From the NCBI RefSeq assembly GCF_030409875.1, contig NZ_JAUFQR010000001.1:1674001-1738000 (forward strand): a DNA stretch of 64,000 nt, given 5' to 3'. A program made the translations under genes and the position numbers. Shown here piece after piece: positions 48,030-57,836 of the stretch. Within the stretch, counting starts at the first letter, position 1, and the number at the start of each line of letters is the position of its first letter. This DNA is from Chryseobacterium tructae. Lineage in GTDB: Bacteria; Bacteroidota; Bacteroidia; Flavobacteriales; Weeksellaceae. The notes under the pieces are model-generated. The model was not told where the DNA came from. It saw nothing but the letters and a program-made list of their open reading frames with translations, and searched no databases.

Positions 48030-48838
48030 TTTACATTGACAATACTAAGCTTGAAAAACCTAATCAGAAATGGTTGAATAAAGTGGGCATATTACTAGAA
48101 AAGCTTAAAGAAGCGGAAAATAACGATGATAGAAATAAAATAATCGATCAAAATCACCGTATATGGAAGCTCTTAAAAGATAGCTTAAAGGTATTGTCAT
48201 GCGGAAAGTGTTGGTATTCGGAAACCAAAAATCCGTATTCCCATTTGCATATAGATCATTTTAGACCAAAAAAAAGAACAGAAGATATATTTGATAAACT
48301 TACCCCTCTCAAAGATGGGTATTGGTGGCTGACTTTTGAAATTACTAATTATCGACTATGTGGAAGTGTCGGAAATGTAAAAAAGGGAGACCATTTTGCA
48401 GTAAAGTATAATAGAGTTGTTCAACCTGGGCCAATTTCTGATGAGGTATATTACTTCCTTGATCCTACAGTGAAAGAGGATGTCAAGCTTTTAAATTTTG
48501 ATAACAACGGAAGCATAAAACCTTCGGCTCCTGAAAATTTAGAAAAATGGAATCATGACAGGGCTAAGTATACGATTGAGTACTTAGATTTAAATTACCC
48601 AGATTTGCAAGAAGCTAGAAAACTAAAGTGGCAAGACACAACAATTATTATAAAGGAAGTAAATCGATTAAACTCCGTATATAATAATGAGCCGACTAAT
48701 CAAAATAAATCCAAAAAAGAGTTTGAAATTAACAAACTAAGAACGATGCTTTCTCTTGAACAGGAATTAACCTCTACAGTTCGCTCTTGTTTAAGAGCAT
48801 CTGGAGAAGATTGGGCATATAAATTACTTGAAGAATAA
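48026..48838 (+). CDS. PtuB-like HNH endonuclease
   Basis: 270 residues. The zinc-binding pair CGKC (~59-62) and the HNH core HLHIDHFRPKKR (~73-84) followed by NYRLCG are visible. This is the pattern of the HNH nucleases found with retrons and Septu (PtuB). It probably cuts DNA or RNA when released or activated by the ATPase. It starts inside the ATPase stop (ATGA) and hsdM starts 5 bases after its own stop. No other nuclease subunit (HsdR) is present in the island. Confidence 0.87.
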   Translation: MIYIDNTKLEKPNQKWLNKVGILLEKLKEAENNDDRNKIIDQNHRIWKLLKDSLKVLSCGKCWYSETKNPYSHLHIDHFRPKKRTEDIFDKLTPLKDGYWWLTFEITNYRLCGSVGNVKKGDHFAVKYNRVVQPGPISDEVYYFLDPTVKEDVKLLNFDNNGSIKPSAPENLEKWNHDRAKYTIEYLDLNYPDLQEARKLKWQDTTIIIKEVNRLNSVYNNEPTNQNKSKKEFEINKLRTMLSLEQELTSTVRSCLRASGEDWAYKLLEE

Positions 48839-48842
48839 AAAA

Positions 48843-50300
48843 ATGGCATCAACAAACATATTAGTAGCAAAAATCTGGTCATTCTGTGATACTCTTCGCG
48901 ATGACGGATTAGGTTATGGCGATTACTTGGAACAACTTACTTATTTGCTTTTTCTCAAAATGGCAGATGAAAATAAAAATCAGTATCAAATTCCTGATGG
49001 ATGTGATTGGCAAGAGTTGAAATCTTCTAGTCAAATAATAGAAACTTACGAATTAATATTAAAAAAGCTCTCTAATTCGGGCGGCATGCTTAGCAAAATA
49101 TTTGCGGGAGCATTAAACAAAATACACGATTCTGTTAAGCTTAAAAAATTAATTAACCTAATTGATGAAGAAGATTGGACTTCACAGGAAATAGATGTTA
49201 AGGGTGAGATTTATGAATCCTTATTACAAAAAAATGCTGAAAATAGCGGAGCGGGTCAATATTTTACGCCTAGGGCGGTAATTACTGCAATGGTTGAATG
49301 TATGCAACCCAAACCAAAGGAAAAAGTTGCAGATCCTTCTTGTGGTACAGGTGGTTTCTTTTTGGGTGTACTTAATCATTTAAGAAATATTAAACTTAGT
49401 AAGTCGGAACAAGAGTTTTTGAAATTCCATACATTCAAAGGATGGGAAATTGAAAAAGCTACGGCTCGACTATGTTTAATGAACCTCTTCTTGCACGGAG
49501 TTGGGGATTTGAAAGAAACTCCTGAAATAGAGGTTAAGGACAGCCTGAAAAGAGCGGACGGAGAGGTGTTAGAATCTGAAAAAATTGACATAGTACTTGC
49601 TAATCCTCCTTTTGGGATAAGTAGTAGTGATATACCAACAACAGATAACAAGCAAGCAGAAAAAGACGGCTATTTTCTGAGGAAGGACTTTTGGGTAACT
49701 ACAAGTAATAAACAATTAGCATTTTTACAGCATATTGTAACTATGTTAAATGAGAATGGTCGTGCAGCCGTTGTTCTTCCAGACAATGTACTCTTTGAAG
49801 GAGGTGCTGGTGAAACAATTCGGAAAAAACTTCTTGAAAACACAAATTTACATACAATACTAAGACTACCTACAGGAATTTTTTATGCTCAAGGAGTAAA
49901 ATCAAATGTGCTTTTCTTTCAAAAAGAATCTAGATCGGATTTACCAGCAACTAAAGACGTTTGGATTTATGATTATCGAACAAACATCAGACATACTCCC
50001 AAAAAGAATCCATTAAAGCACGAACATTTAGAAGATTTCATAAGGTGTTTTAATGCAATTAACATTTCAAAAAGAAAAGAGACATGGGGTCAAGAGAATG
50101 AAAATGGTCGTTGGCGTAAATATTCTTATGATGAAATAATAGAAAAAGATAAAACGAATTTGGATATATTTTGGCTAAAAGATGATAATCTTATTGACTT
50201 GGATAATCTCCCTGATCCAGAAGTATTGATTGATGATATTATTGAAAATATTGAAAGTGCCTTAGCCAATTTTAGAACGATTAAGGATTCGTTGAACTAG
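48843..50300 (+). CDS. hsdM: Type I DNA methyltransferase subunit HsdM
   Basis: 485 residues from ATG 48843; a TTG at 48828 is possible but lies within the HNH gene. N-terminal HsdM helical domain (AKIWSFCDTLRDDGLGYGDYLEQLTYLLFLKMADE), SAM motif ADPSCGTGGFFLG (~164), catalytic NPPFG (~254), and C-terminal KKNPLKHEHLEDFIRCF. It makes N6-methyladenine with HsdS, marking self DNA. It is separated from hsdS by the ATPase and HNH genes, unlike the usual M-S-R order. Confidence 0.94.
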   Translation: MASTNILVAKIWSFCDTLRDDGLGYGDYLEQLTYLLFLKMADENKNQYQIPDGCDWQELKSSSQIIETYELILKKLSNSGGMLSKIFAGALNKIHDSVKLKKLINLIDEEDWTSQEIDVKGEIYESLLQKNAENSGAGQYFTPRAVITAMVECMQPKPKEKVADPSCGTGGFFLGVLNHLRNIKLSKSEQEFLKFHTFKGWEIEKATARLCLMNLFLHGVGDLKETPEIEVKDSLKRADGEVLESEKIDIVLANPPFGISSSDIPTTDNKQAEKDGYFLRKDFWVTTSNKQLAFLQHIVTMLNENGRAAVVLPDNVLFEGGAGETIRKKLLENTNLHTILRLPTGIFYAQGVKSNVLFFQKESRSDLPATKDVWIYDYRTNIRHTPKKNPLKHEHLEDFIRCFNAINISKRKETWGQENENGRWRKYSYDEIIEKDKTNLDIFWLKDDNLIDLDNLPDPEVLIDDIIENIESALANFRTIKDSLN

Positions 50301-50318
50301 ACATACAAAACCTTTTGC

Positions 50319-53300
50319 ATGAATGATTTTTTAAATGATAATATTTTTAATGTCGATTGTGATTTATTATTAATCCCAATTTCAACAGCTGGCACCATTT
50401 CTAATTCTTTTAGAAGTGGTTTAGAGGAATTAGATATTGCAGAAGATCTTTGGGAAAATAAGAAATATGAACTTGGTGATGTCAAAATATTACCTAAAAA
50501 ATCGAAGAGAAAATTCATAGCTTTTGTTTGTACTGTCGATGGACATGATAGTGCTTACTATGCAATCAGATTAATAGGGAAAAGACTTGCAGAAAAAGTA
50601 GTAGAGTTAAAATATATTAGAGAAATAGCCTCTCCAATACTAGGTACAGGAGCAGGCAAGCTTCAGCCGGATTTAAGTCTAAATATTATGCGTTCTGCGT
50701 TCTATGAAAACAAAAATGTGGAGGGCATCAGGCTAACGTTTTGTACTCCAGATGAAGAAATACATTATTCTGTAAAAAATCATACTCTAGATATAGATAC
50801 TAGTAGTGGACAACTCGTTATTGAAGCCGAAATTCCAAATATTCGGATAAACGAATTTATTGAAAGAATCCAATATGATACAGAATTTTATTATGAATTA
50901 GCTGAAAGAAAATTTAATGAATATATTGAACATAAATTACCCAAAGATTTTTATGAGAAATTAGCGAATCAATTTAAATCTTCAGGAATTACCTTTAAAG
51001 AATTCATCAATTCTGATTTATCTAATGAGCAACATGAATTTACAATACTTTGTGGAGAACTAATCGCTTACATTGATTTTAATGCATATCATAAAAATAT
51101 CTGGAATAGAAATCCAGATAAACGTGTATTAGCTAAATCCGCAGTCCGTCAGAATGATTGGTTTTTAAATTTGATTAAATTCAAATTGACCGATAAACAT
51201 AATTCTTTGAGTCCAAGTATTAGAAATGCATTTGCATACTTGAAATCTCCAAGTTTTAATCTCACCATGCTTTCTGAAAATCATAGAAAGAAAGCTTTTG
51301 ACAATATTTTCCCAGATAGAAATTACAATGGTGAATTTGAAGAAACAGTATTAAGTTTTTTTAGGAGACTAGGAATAAAATCTCAAAATCCTCAAAATTT
51401 TGGAGCCCTGTGTAGTCGAATTCTTTACCTCCCTTTTATCAAGCCAATTTGGAATGAAACCGTAACAAAAGATCACACCCTTGAAGACAATTTAGGATAT
51501 ACAGATTTATCATTGGCAAGTTTCCGAATTGAGGAATGTTTAAGAACAAATTCAAAAATATTGGATTTAGGAAATTGTGGACTAGGTGATTTGGAGGTTA
51601 TACCAGAACTTTTTGAATGCACTCATATAGAGGTGTTAATCTTAAGTAATGAATGGGCTGAATATAAAAATGGTAAATGGAGAAAACTTACTAGTAAAAA
51701 CAAAGGAAATAAAAACAGCATTAAATCTTTGCCAGAATTAATGAATGAATTGTCCGAACTAAAAGTCTTGGTTTGTGGAGGCGATTGGAATGAGTACAAT
51801 AATCAGAAATGGAACAGATGGGGTATTACTTCTCTTACTTCTATTTCTAAACTAAGTAAACTAGAATACTTAAATCTAAGTAATAATGAGTTATCTAATA
51901 TAATAGGTTTAAAGAAATTAACCTCTCTAAAAGTTGCTCACCTAAATAATAATAAAATTTCGAAGGTAGAGCTTTTAAATGAGTTGAATAATCTTAAAGA
52001 GCTATATCTTAGCAATAATAAGATCAAAACGGTTGACTTTATCAGCAAGTTAGAAAGTATTGAAACAATAGACTTGCATAACAATTTTATTAGGGATATT
52101 AGACCAATCACAAGAATAATTGACCGTATTGGGATAAGCAATGATAAGTGGGAGTTAAATACATTAAACATAGCAAAAAATCCGTTAGAATTACCACCAA
52201 TGGAAATTGTAAATCTTGGTAAAGATGAGGTTTTGGGAGTACTCGACGATATAGAAAAAAGAGGACGTTATATTAATAAAGACATTAAGGTCATCCTAGT
52301 AGGAAACAGTGAGGTTGGTAAATCAACGTTGGTAAAATATCTGGATAAAGAAAATGGCCTTGAAGATGACCATCTTCCTACTCTTTGGATGGAAGAGAAA
52401 ATTATAAATAGTAAGTATTCAGTTAATACCATCGGAGAAGAGTGCTTATTACATATTTTTGATTTTGGAGGCCACGATTATTACCATGATACTCATCATT
52501 TATTCTACAGCACAAATACAATTTATCTTCTTCTATGGGATAAAGAAACTAATAATTTGAATTCAAGAAAAATCACTCAGAGAACAAGAGAAAATTTAGA
52601 AATTGCAATTGAAACTCAAGATTATCCAATAAGATATTGGCTAGATTCCGTAAAGTTTTACACAAAAGATGTTGAAGCAGATAATTTTGAATTTGTAATA
52701 AAAAGAGAAGTTACTTATGATAGTCCACTTCTTTTGATACAGAATAAGGTTGATGACGCTTCCAATATTATATTTCAGAACAGTAAGGCTCTCAAAAGTG
52801 ATTATTCTTTTATTTATGACATGATTAATATCTCTATTAAACCTAAAAGAAATTTAGATCATTTTGATAGTTTGTTTTTAGAAATGCTCAATAAAATGAA
52901 TATTATTGGTGCCGTTCTCCCTAAATTCTATGAGGCAATAAAAAATAATATAAATTCTTATAAAGGGAAGCCAGTACTAACCTTTTTAGAATTTATGAGT
53001 TATTGTAATGGAATAATCCAAGACCCTATTGACAATTCCCAAGCTAAAAGATTAGTTAAATATTTAGAACAGGTAGGACTTGTATTATGTAAAAGTAAAG
53101 ACACTGATGAAAAGATATATATAGATAAGAAATGGGTAATTGAGAACATGCATAAAGTTCTTGAAAAACTGATGGAAAAAAAAGGAGAATTTAAACGAGA
53201 TTATGTAGTAAGAATTCTTGGAACAGATGATGATAAGGTTGATGACTTATTATTAATGATGGAGGAATTCAAAATTATTTTCAAAAATCCTTATTCAGAT

Positions 53301-54392
53301 GTTTACATCGCTCCACTTTATTTGCCTAAAATTCCAGATGGAAAAATAAAGTTATTTCTTAATGAAAATCAGATTACATATAGAAGATTTGAGTTCAAAG
53401 GATTCATTCAAAAAAATGTTATTTTAAGCATATTTCAGAAATTTGGAACTCTTTTTTCTTCGGATAAAAATAAAGATATATTCTATTATTGGAAAGATGG
53501 TTTGATTATAAAGAACCCTAATACAGAAGAAATTATAATGATAAGGTTTCATCTTGGTAATGAAAATGGGAATGCCTGTATTGATATTTATGATTTATCT
53601 CAAAAAGAGAAACCAATATTCAGAGATGATGTGCTCAAATTCATTAGAGATGTTAATCAAGGTTATGAACTCGAAGAAATGGTTACCTTGGATGGTATTG
53701 ATTACATATCAAAAGAATTACTTGAAGATAATGCCAAAATAGGTAAACATGTCTTTTCAGAAAAGAAATTATCTGAACCTGTGAAATCAGAACAACAAAA
53801 GCTTTTTAAACTAAAAGATTACATGGATTTTATAGACAACCCCGTTAAAAAGAAAAAAGTAGTAATATCGTATTCAAAGAAAGATCTTGCACAAATTCAT
53901 ATTTTGAAAAGGTATTTGAGACCTTTGGTAGATGCTGAACTAATTGAAGAGCCATGGTACTGTACCAGTTTAAATCCTGGTGATGATTGGGATGGAAAAA
54001 TCAAATATAAATTTCAAGAAGCAGACATTATATTTTTCATGGTAAGTGAATATTTTTATAGCACCAAATATATTATTGATCACGAAATAAAAACTGCAAT
54101 AGATCGGTATGATAATAAGGAAAATATAAAAATTGTACCCGTGATTTTGGAATTTTATGATTGGGGTAGAAAGGAACCATACAATCTTCAGCGTTTCTCT
54201 GCTCTACCTTATCAAGCTAAACCACTTAGTGATTTTAGTAATCCCAAAATGGCTTGGAATACTATTACAGCATCGGTAAGAATGATGATTGAAAAAGATT
54301 TAGATCCTGGGAAAATTGAAATAATAAGTCGTGATCTTGAAGAAATTTACGAAAGACAAGTTAAAGGAAAATTAGATAATAATTCATTATAA
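50319..54392 (+). CDS. Macro-LRR-Roc-COR-TIR protein (ROCO with TIR effector)
   Basis: 1357 residues in six parts. (1) About 1-165: macro-like domain with IASPILGTGAGKLQPDLS, a glycine-rich loop that in macro domains binds ADP-ribose. (2) ~165-400: helical region. (3) ~405-635: leucine-rich repeats (LEYLNLSNNELSNI, LKVAHLNNNKISKV). (4) ~655-860: Roc GTPase, G1 GNSEVGKST (661-670), G3 DFGGH (715-719), G4 NKVD (809-812). (5) ~860-1050: COR-like. (6) ~1180-1325: TIR domain VVISYSKKDLAQI with the catalytic-type Glu at 1256 (DHEI). TIR domains of this kind cleave NAD+. It starts 19 bases after hsdM. An infection sensor/effector is inferred. Confidence 0.85.
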   Translation: MNDFLNDNIFNVDCDLLLIPISTAGTISNSFRSGLEELDIAEDLWENKKYELGDVKILPKKSKRKFIAFVCTVDGHDSAYYAIRLIGKRLAEKVVELKYIREIASPILGTGAGKLQPDLSLNIMRSAFYENKNVEGIRLTFCTPDEEIHYSVKNHTLDIDTSSGQLVIEAEIPNIRINEFIERIQYDTEFYYELAERKFNEYIEHKLPKDFYEKLANQFKSSGITFKEFINSDLSNEQHEFTILCGELIAYIDFNAYHKNIWNRNPDKRVLAKSAVRQNDWFLNLIKFKLTDKHNSLSPSIRNAFAYLKSPSFNLTMLSENHRKKAFDNIFPDRNYNGEFEETVLSFFRRLGIKSQNPQNFGALCSRILYLPFIKPIWNETVTKDHTLEDNLGYTDLSLASFRIEECLRTNSKILDLGNCGLGDLEVIPELFECTHIEVLILSNEWAEYKNGKWRKLTSKNKGNKNSIKSLPELMNELSELKVLVCGGDWNEYNNQKWNRWGITSLTSISKLSKLEYLNLSNNELSNIIGLKKLTSLKVAHLNNNKISKVELLNELNNLKELYLSNNKIKTVDFISKLESIETIDLHNNFIRDIRPITRIIDRIGISNDKWELNTLNIAKNPLELPPMEIVNLGKDEVLGVLDDIEKRGRYINKDIKVILVGNSEVGKSTLVKYLDKENGLEDDHLPTLWMEEKIINSKYSVNTIGEECLLHIFDFGGHDYYHDTHHLFYSTNTIYLLLWDKETNNLNSRKITQRTRENLEIAIETQDYPIRYWLDSVKFYTKDVEADNFEFVIKREVTYDSPLLLIQNKVDDASNIIFQNSKALKSDYSFIYDMINISIKPKRNLDHFDSLFLEMLNKMNIIGAVLPKFYEAIKNNINSYKGKPVLTFLEFMSYCNGIIQDPIDNSQAKRLVKYLEQVGLVLCKSKDTDEKIYIDKKWVIENMHKVLEKLMEKKGEFKRDYVVRILGTDDDKVDDLLLMMEEFKIIFKNPYSDVYIAPLYLPKIPDGKIKLFLNENQITYRRFEFKGFIQKNVILSIFQKFGTLFSSDKNKDIFYYWKDGLIIKNPNTEEIIMIRFHLGNENGNACIDIYDLSQKEKPIFRDDVLKFIRDVNQGYELEEMVTLDGIDYISKELLEDNAKIGKHVFSEKKLSEPVKSEQQKLFKLKDYMDFIDNPVKKKKVVISYSKKDLAQIHILKRYLRPLVDAELIEEPWYCTSLNPGDDWDGKIKYKFQEADIIFFMVSEYFYSTKYIIDHEIKTAIDRYDNKENIKIVPVILEFYDWGRKEPYNLQRFSALPYQAKPLSDFSNPKMAWNTITASVRMMIEKDLDPGKIEIISRDLEEIYERQVKGKLDNNSL

Positions 54393-54490
54393 TTCTTCGC
54401 ATCTTCTTACCTATTTTATCACATTATTTAGGTCATAATTTTTTTAAGAACTATTTAATATTTAAAAAAAGGAAGGAAAAATAAGCATAA

Positions 54491-54530
54491 AAAGGGCTGT
54501 TTCTAATAGGGAGACAGCCCTTTCTTGTTT
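54491..54530 (+). terminator. Terminator at the end of the defence island
   Basis: Ten-base arms AAAGGGCTGT (54491-54500) and ACAGCCCTTT (54514-54523), then CTTGTTTTA. It stands 98 bases after the TIR protein stop. Confidence 0.7.
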
Positions 54531-54537
54531 TAAATAC

Positions 54538-54576
54538 CGCCACTCACCGCCAAACAATTCCTTTGACTACCACTTT
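54538..54576. repeat. ICE intergenic motif, degenerate copy upstream of traE
   Basis: CACCGCCAAACAATTCCTTTGACTACCAC resembles the blocks at 39305-39337. It marks where the tra operon resumes after the island, so the island was likely inserted upstream of a tra promoter. Confidence 0.4.
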
Positions 54577-54662
54577 GTTAGACTGCCTCATTTTCTGAAA
54601 CACCTTTGTCACGAAAGCCCACAAGGTGTGGGTTAAGGATAACTAATTAATGTGTTTCAATT

Positions 54663-54968
54663 ATGGAAAAACAGAGAAAAAAAGTTTTGCTGGCAGCAGT
54701 GGCAATGCTGTCAGGAATTGGTGCATTCGCACAGGGAAACGGCACAGCCGGTATCAACGAGGCTACCCAAATGGTAACAAGTTATTTCGATCCCGCAACG
54801 CAATTAATCTACGCCATCGGTGCGGTGGTTGGGCTCATCGGAGGCGTTAAGGTGTATAATAAGTTCAGCAGTGGTGACCCTGATACATCGAAAACTGCGG
54901 CGAGCTGGTTTGGTGCGTGTATATTCCTTATCGTGGCAGCTACTATTCTGCGTTCATTCTTCCTTTAG
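54663..54968 (+). CDS. traE: TraE (DUF4134) conjugation membrane protein
   Basis: 101 residues. A signal-like helix (VLLAAVAMLSGIGAFAQ) is followed by two membrane helices (TQLIYAIGAVVGLIGGVKVY and GACIFLIVAATILRSFF). This is DUF4134, a VirB2-like candidate for the pilin of Bacteroidetes T4SS. It begins the traE-traO block. Frame intact; traF starts 12 bases later. Confidence 0.93.
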   Translation: MEKQRKKVLLAAVAMLSGIGAFAQGNGTAGINEATQMVTSYFDPATQLIYAIGAVVGLIGGVKVYNKFSSGDPDTSKTAASWFGACIFLIVAATILRSFFL

Positions 54969-54979
54969 TCCTTTGTCTT

Positions 54980-55310
54980 ATGAACAGTTACAACATAAAC
55001 AAAGGTATCGGAAGGACGGTTGAGTTTAAAGGGCTGAAAGCACAATACCTGTTCATCTTCGCCGGTGGACTTCTCGGTACACTTATCCTTGTGATGATAC
55101 TGTATATGGCAGGCGTAAACTCCTACATATGCCTTCTCCTCGGAGTAGGTGGTGCTTCCTTAATCGTGTGGCAGACCTTTACTGAACAGAAAGTATGGCG
55201 AACACGGACTGATGAAAATCGGAGCAAACAAAAGACATCCCCGCTACATCATCTGTCGCAAGCCTGTACACCGCTATTTAAAGTTCACGCCTAAAGCCAA
55301 AACCGTATGA
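54980..55310 (+). pseudogene. traF: TraF (DUF4133) conjugation membrane protein, frameshifted
   Basis: VirB3-like inner-membrane protein. It starts MNSYNINKGIGRTVEFKGL with two helices (YLFIFAGGLLGTLILVMILYM and YICLLLGVGGASLIVW). The frame is lost near 55178-55185: the normal continuation LNRKYGEHGLMKIGANKRHPRYIICRK is found in another frame and ends at 55310, overlapping the traG start as ATGA. Either two bases are missing or one is extra. As read, it would end at 55294 with an abnormal tail. Confidence 0.88.
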
Positions 55311-57809
55311 GAAATGCATCTAAAACAACAACGCTGGAAAACAAATTTCCTTTGCTGGCAGTAGAGAACAACTGCATCCTATCCAAAGATGCGGACATTA
55401 CAGCCTGCTTTGCTGTGCGTTTGCCGGAACTCTTCACGGTAGCTTCCGCGGAATACGAAGCCATGCATTCCGCCTGGCACAAAGCGATCAAAACCTTGCC
55501 CGATTTTACGGTTATCCACAAACAGGATTGGTACATCAAAGAAAACTACGCTCCCGATCTGGCTAAGGAAGACCAGAGTTTTTTGGCAAAATCCTATCAG
55601 CGCCATTTCAACGAACGTCCTTTTCTTAACCACTACTGCTACCTATTCCTTACCAAGACCACAAAGGAAAGAATGCGGATGCAAAGCAACTTCAGTTCGC
55701 TTTGCAAAGGTTCACTGATACCAAAGGAAATCAGGAACAAGGAAACGATACACCGATTTATGGAAGCGGTAGCACAGTTTGAACGTATCGTGAACGATAG
55801 CGGTTTCATAACCCTGCAACGCCTTACCGAAGACGAAATTATCGGAACGGATGATAAACAGGGATTACTGGAGCAATACCTTACGTTGTCAAGAGAAACA
55901 GGAACACCAATGCAGGATATCGCACTCGGAACTGAAGAAGTTCGTATTGGCAACAAAAGATTATCACTGCATACTTTGTCCGATACGGAAGACCTGCCTG
56001 GAACAGTATCAGCAGATACCCGATTTGAAAAACTATCCACCGACCGGAGTGACTGCCGTTTATCATTCGCCGCTCCCGTAGGCTTGCTATTGAGCTGTAA
56101 CCATATCTACAACCAATACCTGTTTTTAGACAACAGCGAAGACAACCTGCAAAAGTTTGAGAAGTCTGCAAGGAATATGCACTCTTTGGCTCGGTACTCC
56201 AGAGCTAATCAAATCAACAAAGAGTGGATAGAAAAGTACTTGAACGAAGCCCACAGCTTCGGGCTGTCCTCCATTCGTGCGCACTTCAATATAATGGCGT
56301 GGTCGGAAGACCCGGCAGAACTGAAACAGTTGAAAAATGACTGTGGAAGTGCCTTGGCACTAATGGAATGCAAGCCAAGACACAACACTACGGACGTAGC
56401 CACATTGTATTGGGCAGGAATGCCGGGCAATGCAGGCGATTTTCCGAGTGAGGAAAGTTTCTATACGTTTATTGAGCCTGCATTGTGCTTTTTTACGGAA
56501 GAAACCAACTACCACAATTCGCCATCGCCATTCGGTATAAAGATGGCTGACCGACTGACCGGAAAACCAATCCATCTGGATATTTCGGATCTGCCGATGA
56601 AACGTGGGATTATCACGAACCGAAACAAGTTTATACTTGGTCCTTCAGGTTCGGGAAAATCGTTCTTCACCAACCATATGGTAAGGCAGTATTACGAACA
56701 GGGTGCTCACGTCCTGCTCGTAGATACAGGTAATTCCTATCAGGGCTTATGCGAACTCATCAAAGGAAAGACCAAAGGTGAAGACGGTGTTTACTTCACT
56801 TATACCGAAGACAATCCTATTGCCTTTAATCCATTCTACACCGATGATGGCGTGTTCGATATTGAAAGCGTGAAAGTGTAAAGACCTTGATACTGACACT
56901 TTGGAAACGTGATGACGAACCGCCAACCCGTTCTGAAGAAGTCGCTTTATCCAATGCTGTTTCCGGCTACATAGAGCGTATCAAAAACGAGGGTATTTTT
57001 CCTTCTTTCAATGGCTTCTATGAGTATGTGCAAGGAGATTACCGCAAGGTACTAGAGGAAAAACAGGTCAGGGAAAAAGACTTTGACATCGCCAATTTCC
57101 TCAACGTACTGGAGCCCTATTATAAGGGTGGCGAATATGATTACCTACTTAATTCTGATAAGCAGTTAGACCTTTTATCCAAACGCTTCATTGTATTTGA
57201 AATTGATGCGATCAAGGATCACAAAATTCTCTTTCCCATAGTGACCATCATTATTATGGAGGTGTTTATCAACAAGATGCGAAGGCTTAAAGGTATCCGA
57301 AAACTCATTTTGATTGAGGAAGCATGGAAGGCAATTGCGAAGGAAGGGATGGCAGAATACATAAAATATTTGTTTAAAACCGTCAGGAAATTCTTCGGAG
57401 AAGCCATTGTCGTAACGCAGGAGGTGGACGACATCATCCAATCGCCAATCGTCAAGGAAAGTATCATCAACAATTCCGACTGTAAAATCCTATTAGACCA
57501 GCGCAAGTACATGAACAAATTCGATGATATACAGGCGATGTTGGGGCTGACCGACAAGGAAAAAGGACAGGTGCTTTCTATCAATATGAACAACGACCCA
57601 TCAAGGCTTTACAAAGAAGTATGGATCGGTTTGGGGGGAACCGAGTCTGCCGTATATGCCACAGAAGTGAGTTAGAGGAATATCTCGCCTATACCACCGA
57701 AGAAACGGAAAAAATGGAAGTCATGCAACTCGCCGGAGAATTGGACGGCAATGTAGAGCTCGCCATTAAGCACATCGCTATGCAGCGACGTGATAAATCA
57801 AATCAATAG
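55307..57809 (+). pseudogene. traG: TraG conjugation ATPase (VirB4-like), two frameshifts
   Basis: About 834 residues in the restored frame. The main ATPase of the mating pore. Walker A LGPSGSGKSFFTNHMVRQYY (~448), Walker B region KLILIEEAWKAIAKEG, and a C-terminus EEYLAYTTEETEKMEVMQL. First break at 56865-56867: DIE then KRESVKTLILTLWKRDDE is recovered by one A. Second break at 57672-57673: TEVS then LEEYLAYTTEE by one T. Three partial frames (to 56881, 56887-57675, 57621-57809) are one gene. Two independent single-base losses in one essential gene support sequencing error. Confidence 0.92.
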
Positions 57810-57836
57810 TCATTAACAATTTAAAATTTCAGAACA

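Noticed and set aside
44831..50300. Ordinary complete type I restriction-modification system
   Set aside because: HsdM and HsdS are present, but no HsdR-like gene (helicase plus nuclease) lies between the island's terminators; the ATPase and HNH are not HsdR parts.
55307..57809. traG as two or three separate genes
   Set aside because: The fragments join exactly when one A and one T are restored, and together they make one normal VirB4-type ATPase.
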